Shown here one piece after another: positions 6,285 to 8,944 of a DNA stretch of 8,944 nt. How positions within the stretch are numbered: position 1 is the first letter of the stretch; every line of letters begins with the position of its first letter. The stretch lies in the NCBI GenBank assembly GCA_937873245.1, contig CALMVY010000059.1, forward strand, positions 1 through 8,944, read 5' to 3'. The notes beneath the pieces were generated by a model. The model was not told the origin of the DNA. It was given only the letters and a program-made list of their open reading frames with translations, and did not search any database. The stretch comes from an uncultured Arthrobacter sp. (GTDB lineage: Bacteria; Actinomycetota; Actinomycetes; Actinomycetales; Micrococcaceae). A program made the position numbers and the translations under genes.

Positions 6285-8944
6285 GGATCCTCAGCCCCTT
6301 CGGGGTGGAGTAGGCGCCGGCGTGGGCCAGGGCGGCGGCGACGGGCGTGTCCAGGATGCCGTGGCCGTTGACCTTTTCCATGATCAGTTTGTCCACCGCG
6401 CCGCGGGTGACCACACCCACCAGGGCCGCGCCGGCCGCGGCCAGAACCTCCGTGTCCTCGCTGAACGCCAGCAGGGTCTTGCCGCCGCGTTCCACGTAGA
6501 GGACCAGGGCGCCGTCGACCAGCACCACCAGGGCGCCCGCCTTCCGGCCCGGGCGGTGGCCGGTTCCCGCCTCGACGTTCAGGGCAGGCCAGGGCAGGGC
6601 TGCGCCATAGGGGTTGGCGGGGTCCGTCGCGGCAAGGGCCAGAGCCACCGGCTCGGGCTTGTGCAGCTGGGTGTCCTCGGCGTACGAGCGGAGCCGGTCC
6701 ACCGTCGCGGGCACGGCAAACTGTGCCGCGCCGAGGTGCTCGATGAAGTAGCCGCGCCGGCACCGGCCGGCCTCCTCCAGCCGGGCCAGGACCTTGTACA
6801 TCAGCCCGAAACCGCCCAGGATGTTCTCCGCCATGACCGAACCCCGGGTGACCACACCGTACCGGTCGAACAGGAGTTCGGCGGTGGCGCGGGCGTGGAT
6901 GGTGGCATCCAGCTCGGGTGCGGGGAGCGCGGACCAGCGACCCGCTGCCAGCGGGGGCGTGGGAGCGGTACCGGTAGCGGAGCCGTACCGCCCGCCGGTC
7001 AGCCCGGGGGACCCGAGCAGACCGGTCCCGTGGGCGCGTCCCAGCCTGCTCATCCTGGGAGCCCGGGCCCGCGGCGCGCGGGCAACCTGCCGGTGCGCCG
7101 TGTGGCCGCCGGCAATCATCGCCCGGACCGGGGCAAAGGTGTCGCCGGTGATCCGCCCCGCCCACGCGAGGTCCCAGAGCGCGGAGACGACGTCCTGGTC
7201 GCTGAGCACCGCGTCCATGCCGCCGGCGACCTCGGTCAGCTGCCGGAAGAAGTAGCCGCCGCCGTTGTTGCGCAGGTGGTCGAGCAGCCGCTGCTGCGCG
7301 TCGCCGGGCTCGAAGTCGATGGCCGGGTTCAGGGTCAGCTCGGCGGAGTCCGCCAGATGCAGGCTCACCCAGCCGTCGTTGCCGGGGAGCGCACCCGCGC
7401 CGGACCAGAGCACTTCTCCGGCCGCCATGAGCTCATCGAGCATGGCGGGCTGGTAGTCCGACACCCGGCCGGCGAGGATCAGCGGTTCCCAGGCGGAGGC
7501 CGGAATGGGCACGCCGGAGAGCTGGTCGACGGCGGTAATGATCCCGTCCAGTCCGCGCAGCGCCGACTGCCCGCGCTTGCCCGGGACGCGGACGTTCTGC
7601 CAGGCCGGCAGGAAACGGCCGTACGCGGCGGCGTCAACGGGCTCCACCTCGGCACGCAGTGCGGCGAGCGAGCGGCGGCGGAGCTTGCGCAGGACTTCGG
7701 CGTCGCACCATTCGCTGACACCGGCCAGCGGCGGCGCCGCGGGGGCGGACTGCATCGCGGTGGCGCCGGAGTCCGCATCGTCGACGTCGGCCCCGGCACC
7801 GTCGTCGGGCGCCGGTGCCGGCGGGGGCGAGGCATGGGGGCGGAACTCGCCTTCCACCACGCGGCCGTCCGCGGCGAGCCGCTTCAGCGCGGTGCCGACG
7901 ACGGCGACGCCGAGTCCCAGCCTGGCGGCCGCCTCAGCCGAGGTGAAGGGCCCGTGGGTGCGGGCGTAGCGCGAAACGAGGTCGCCCAACGGATCAGCGA
8001 CCGGCTCGATGAACGCCAGCGGCACCCCCATCGGCAGCGGGACGCCGAGGGCGTCGCGCAGGCGGGCGGCGTCCTCCACGGCGGCGTAGCGCTCGCCGCC
8101 GCCGACGTTGACCTTGATGGCGCGGTTGGCGCGCTGGAGCGCCATGAGGTGCGCGGCGGCGTCGGCGACGGGGGCGGTGACCTCCGGGGCCTCGGCTTCC
8201 GGAGCCTCATCCGGCCCGGCCTCTGACACCTCGGCAGGCCCGGCCACCGCAGCAGACCCGGCGGCCGCAACAGACCCGGCCACCGCAGCAGACCCGGCGG
8301 CCGCCCCAGGCTCGACCGCCGGTTCCAACCGTGCGGCGACTTCCTCCGGGGTCAGCGGGCCCAGCAGGCGGAGGAGGTCCGCGACGCCTTCGAGCCCGCG
8401 GACTTTCCGGTCCGGCGCGAGGCGCTGCAGCTCCCGCTCCGTGGCGTCAATGACCTTGGCATCAAGCAGCTCGCGCAGCTCCACCCGGCCCAGGAGCTCA
8501 TTGAGCAGGGTCGAATCCAGCGCCAGTGCCGCGGCCCGCCGCTCGGCCAGCGGCGAATCGCCCTCGTAGAGGAACTGCGCGACGTAGCCGAACATCAGCG
8601 ACCGGGCGTAGGGCGAGGGCTGCGGCGTCTCCACCTCCACCAGCCGGACCCGGCGGGCCGCGATGTCGCGCATCAGCCCGACCAGGCCGGGCACGTCGAA
8701 CACGTCCTGCAGGCACTCGCGCATCGTCTCGAGCAGCACCGGGAACGACCCGTATCCGGCGGCGACCGACAGCAGCTGCGCCGAGCGCTGGCGCTGTTGC
8801 CACAACGGCGTGCGCTTGCCCGGGTTGCGTCGCGGTAGCAGCAACGCGCGGGCCGCGCACTCGCGGAAGCGTGAGGCGAACAGTGCCGAGCCGCCGACCT
8901 CGGCGGTGACCAGTGGCTCGACCTCGTCGGGGTCGATGACGGCG
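6277..8944 (-). CDS. lhr: ATP-dependent helicase Lhr, C-terminal part (5' end beyond window)
   Basis: This is a large superfamily-2 3'-5' helicase/translocase of DNA repair, which unwinds RNA:DNA hybrids in mycobacteria. The window holds 888 C-terminal codons; actinobacterial Lhr is about 1,500 residues, so the ATPase domains lie outside. The frame stays open to the edge: codons before the TTG at 8844 read VGGSALFASRFRECAARA, joining LLLPRRNPGKRTPLWQQRQR, a hallmark of the Lhr core winged-helix/beta-barrel region. No start codon should be placed inside the window. An Ala-rich linker made of 18-base repeats (8238-8309) is followed by the C-terminal domain, whose tandem winged helices resemble the AlkZ/YcaQ glycosylase fold, and by a second Pro/Ala/Asp-rich insert at about 7730-7845. 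Near the end, FDRYGVVTRGSVMAENILGG and RRGYFIEHLGAAQFA are typical Lhr C-terminal motifs. It is first in a pair with nei2, overlapping it by 8 bases. Confidence 0.93.
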   Translation of the reverse strand, partial: AVIDPDEVEPLVTAEVGGSALFASRFRECAARALLLPRRNPGKRTPLWQQRQRSAQLLSVAAGYGSFPVLLETMRECLQDVFDVPGLVGLMRDIAARRVRLVEVETPQPSPYARSLMFGYVAQFLYEGDSPLAERRAAALALDSTLLNELLGRVELRELLDAKVIDATERELQRLAPDRKVRGLEGVADLLRLLGPLTPEEVAARLEPAVEPGAAAGSAAVAGSVAAAGSAAVAGPAEVSEAGPDEAPEAEAPEVTAPVADAAAHLMALQRANRAIKVNVGGGERYAAVEDAARLRDALGVPLPMGVPLAFIEPVADPLGDLVSRYARTHGPFTSAEAAARLGLGVAVVGTALKRLAADGRVVEGEFRPHASPPPAPAPDDGAGADVDDADSGATAMQSAPAAPPLAGVSEWCDAEVLRKLRRRSLAALRAEVEPVDAAAYGRFLPAWQNVRVPGKRGQSALRGLDGIITAVDQLSGVPIPASAWEPLILAGRVSDYQPAMLDELMAAGEVLWSGAGALPGNDGWVSLHLADSAELTLNPAIDFEPGDAQQRLLDHLRNNGGGYFFRQLTEVAGGMDAVLSDQDVVSALWDLAWAGRITGDTFAPVRAMIAGGHTAHRQVARAPRARAPRMSRLGRAHGTGLLGSPGLTGGRYGSATGTAPTPPLAAGRWSALPAPELDATIHARATAELLFDRYGVVTRGSVMAENILGGFGLMYKVLARLEEAGRCRRGYFIEHLGAAQFAVPATVDRLRSYAEDTQLHKPEPVALALAATDPANPYGAALPWPALNVEAGTGHRPGRKAGALVVLVDGALVLYVERGGKTLLAFSEDTEVLAAAGAALVGVVTRGAVDKLIMEKVNGHGILDTPVAAALAHAGAYSTPKGLRIRA
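8238..8309. repeat. Four 18-base tandem repeats inside lhr
   Basis: Units start at 8238, 8256, 8274 and 8292. Units 1 and 3 differ at one base of 18 and units 2 and 4 at two, so the array is really a 36-base dimer present twice. Each unit encodes six residues of an Ala/Gly/Ser/Val linker (AAGSA and AVAGS types) between the Lhr core and its C-terminal domain. Being in-frame, changes in copy number would lengthen or shorten the linker without breaking the protein. Confidence 0.85.

Noticed and set aside
6322..8226. A 634-codon open frame on the plus strand
   Set aside because: It is antisense to lhr, with composition typical of a shadow frame and no recognisable motif.
6277..8844. lhr as a complete gene starting at TTG 8844
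   Set aside because: The frame continues without a stop to the window edge and the residues before it match the Lhr family, so the gene is truncated by the window.

Overview
The window is GC-rich, compactly coded DNA from an actinobacterium, most likely an Arthrobacter or Pseudarthrobacter relative (Micrococcales). The genus is inferred from base composition, codon use, the lhr-nei2 pair (adjacent as in Mycobacterium tuberculosis Rv3296/Rv3297) and a divergent yczR/yczE pair. No stretch over 300 bases lacks a gene, and I see no tRNA, rRNA, CRISPR array or origin.

Layout. Bases 1-58 are the 3' tail of a gene entering from the left; it encodes nearly the same last 18 residues as yczR further right. 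This tail and the next 46 bases (1-104) are an inverted, 95% identical copy of 3158-3261. An IS3-family insertion sequence follows (108-1640), with orfA and orfB on the minus strand, catalytic DD(35)E residues and a probable -1 frameshift. It is flanked by the two arms of a long palindrome (75-105 and 1643-1673), so it appears to have inserted at the symmetry axis of a palindromic intergenic repeat. A relative of that palindrome lies intact at 3131-3188 between convergent genes.

Next come a two-gene plus-strand operon (an ArsR-like winged-helix regulator and an SRPBCC/AHSA1-type protein, overlapping by 8 bases) and the divergent yczR/yczE pair (a GntR-aminotransferase regulator of the MocR class and a six-helix membrane protein), with a strong candidate operator between them. 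The right half is a minus-strand DNA-repair operon: the C-terminal 888 codons of the giant helicase Lhr, running off the right edge, followed by an 8-base overlap into nei2, a Fpg/Nei-family DNA glycosylase.

The genes form three modules: a small regulator/ligand-binding operon, a PLP-type regulator with its membrane partner, and a helicase-glycosylase pair. The most unusual part is the 3 kb on the left, where an insertion sequence, a split palindrome and a 104-base inverted duplication meet. The palindrome/IS arrangement recalls enterobacterial IS1397 and ISKpn1, IS3-family elements that target palindromic units.
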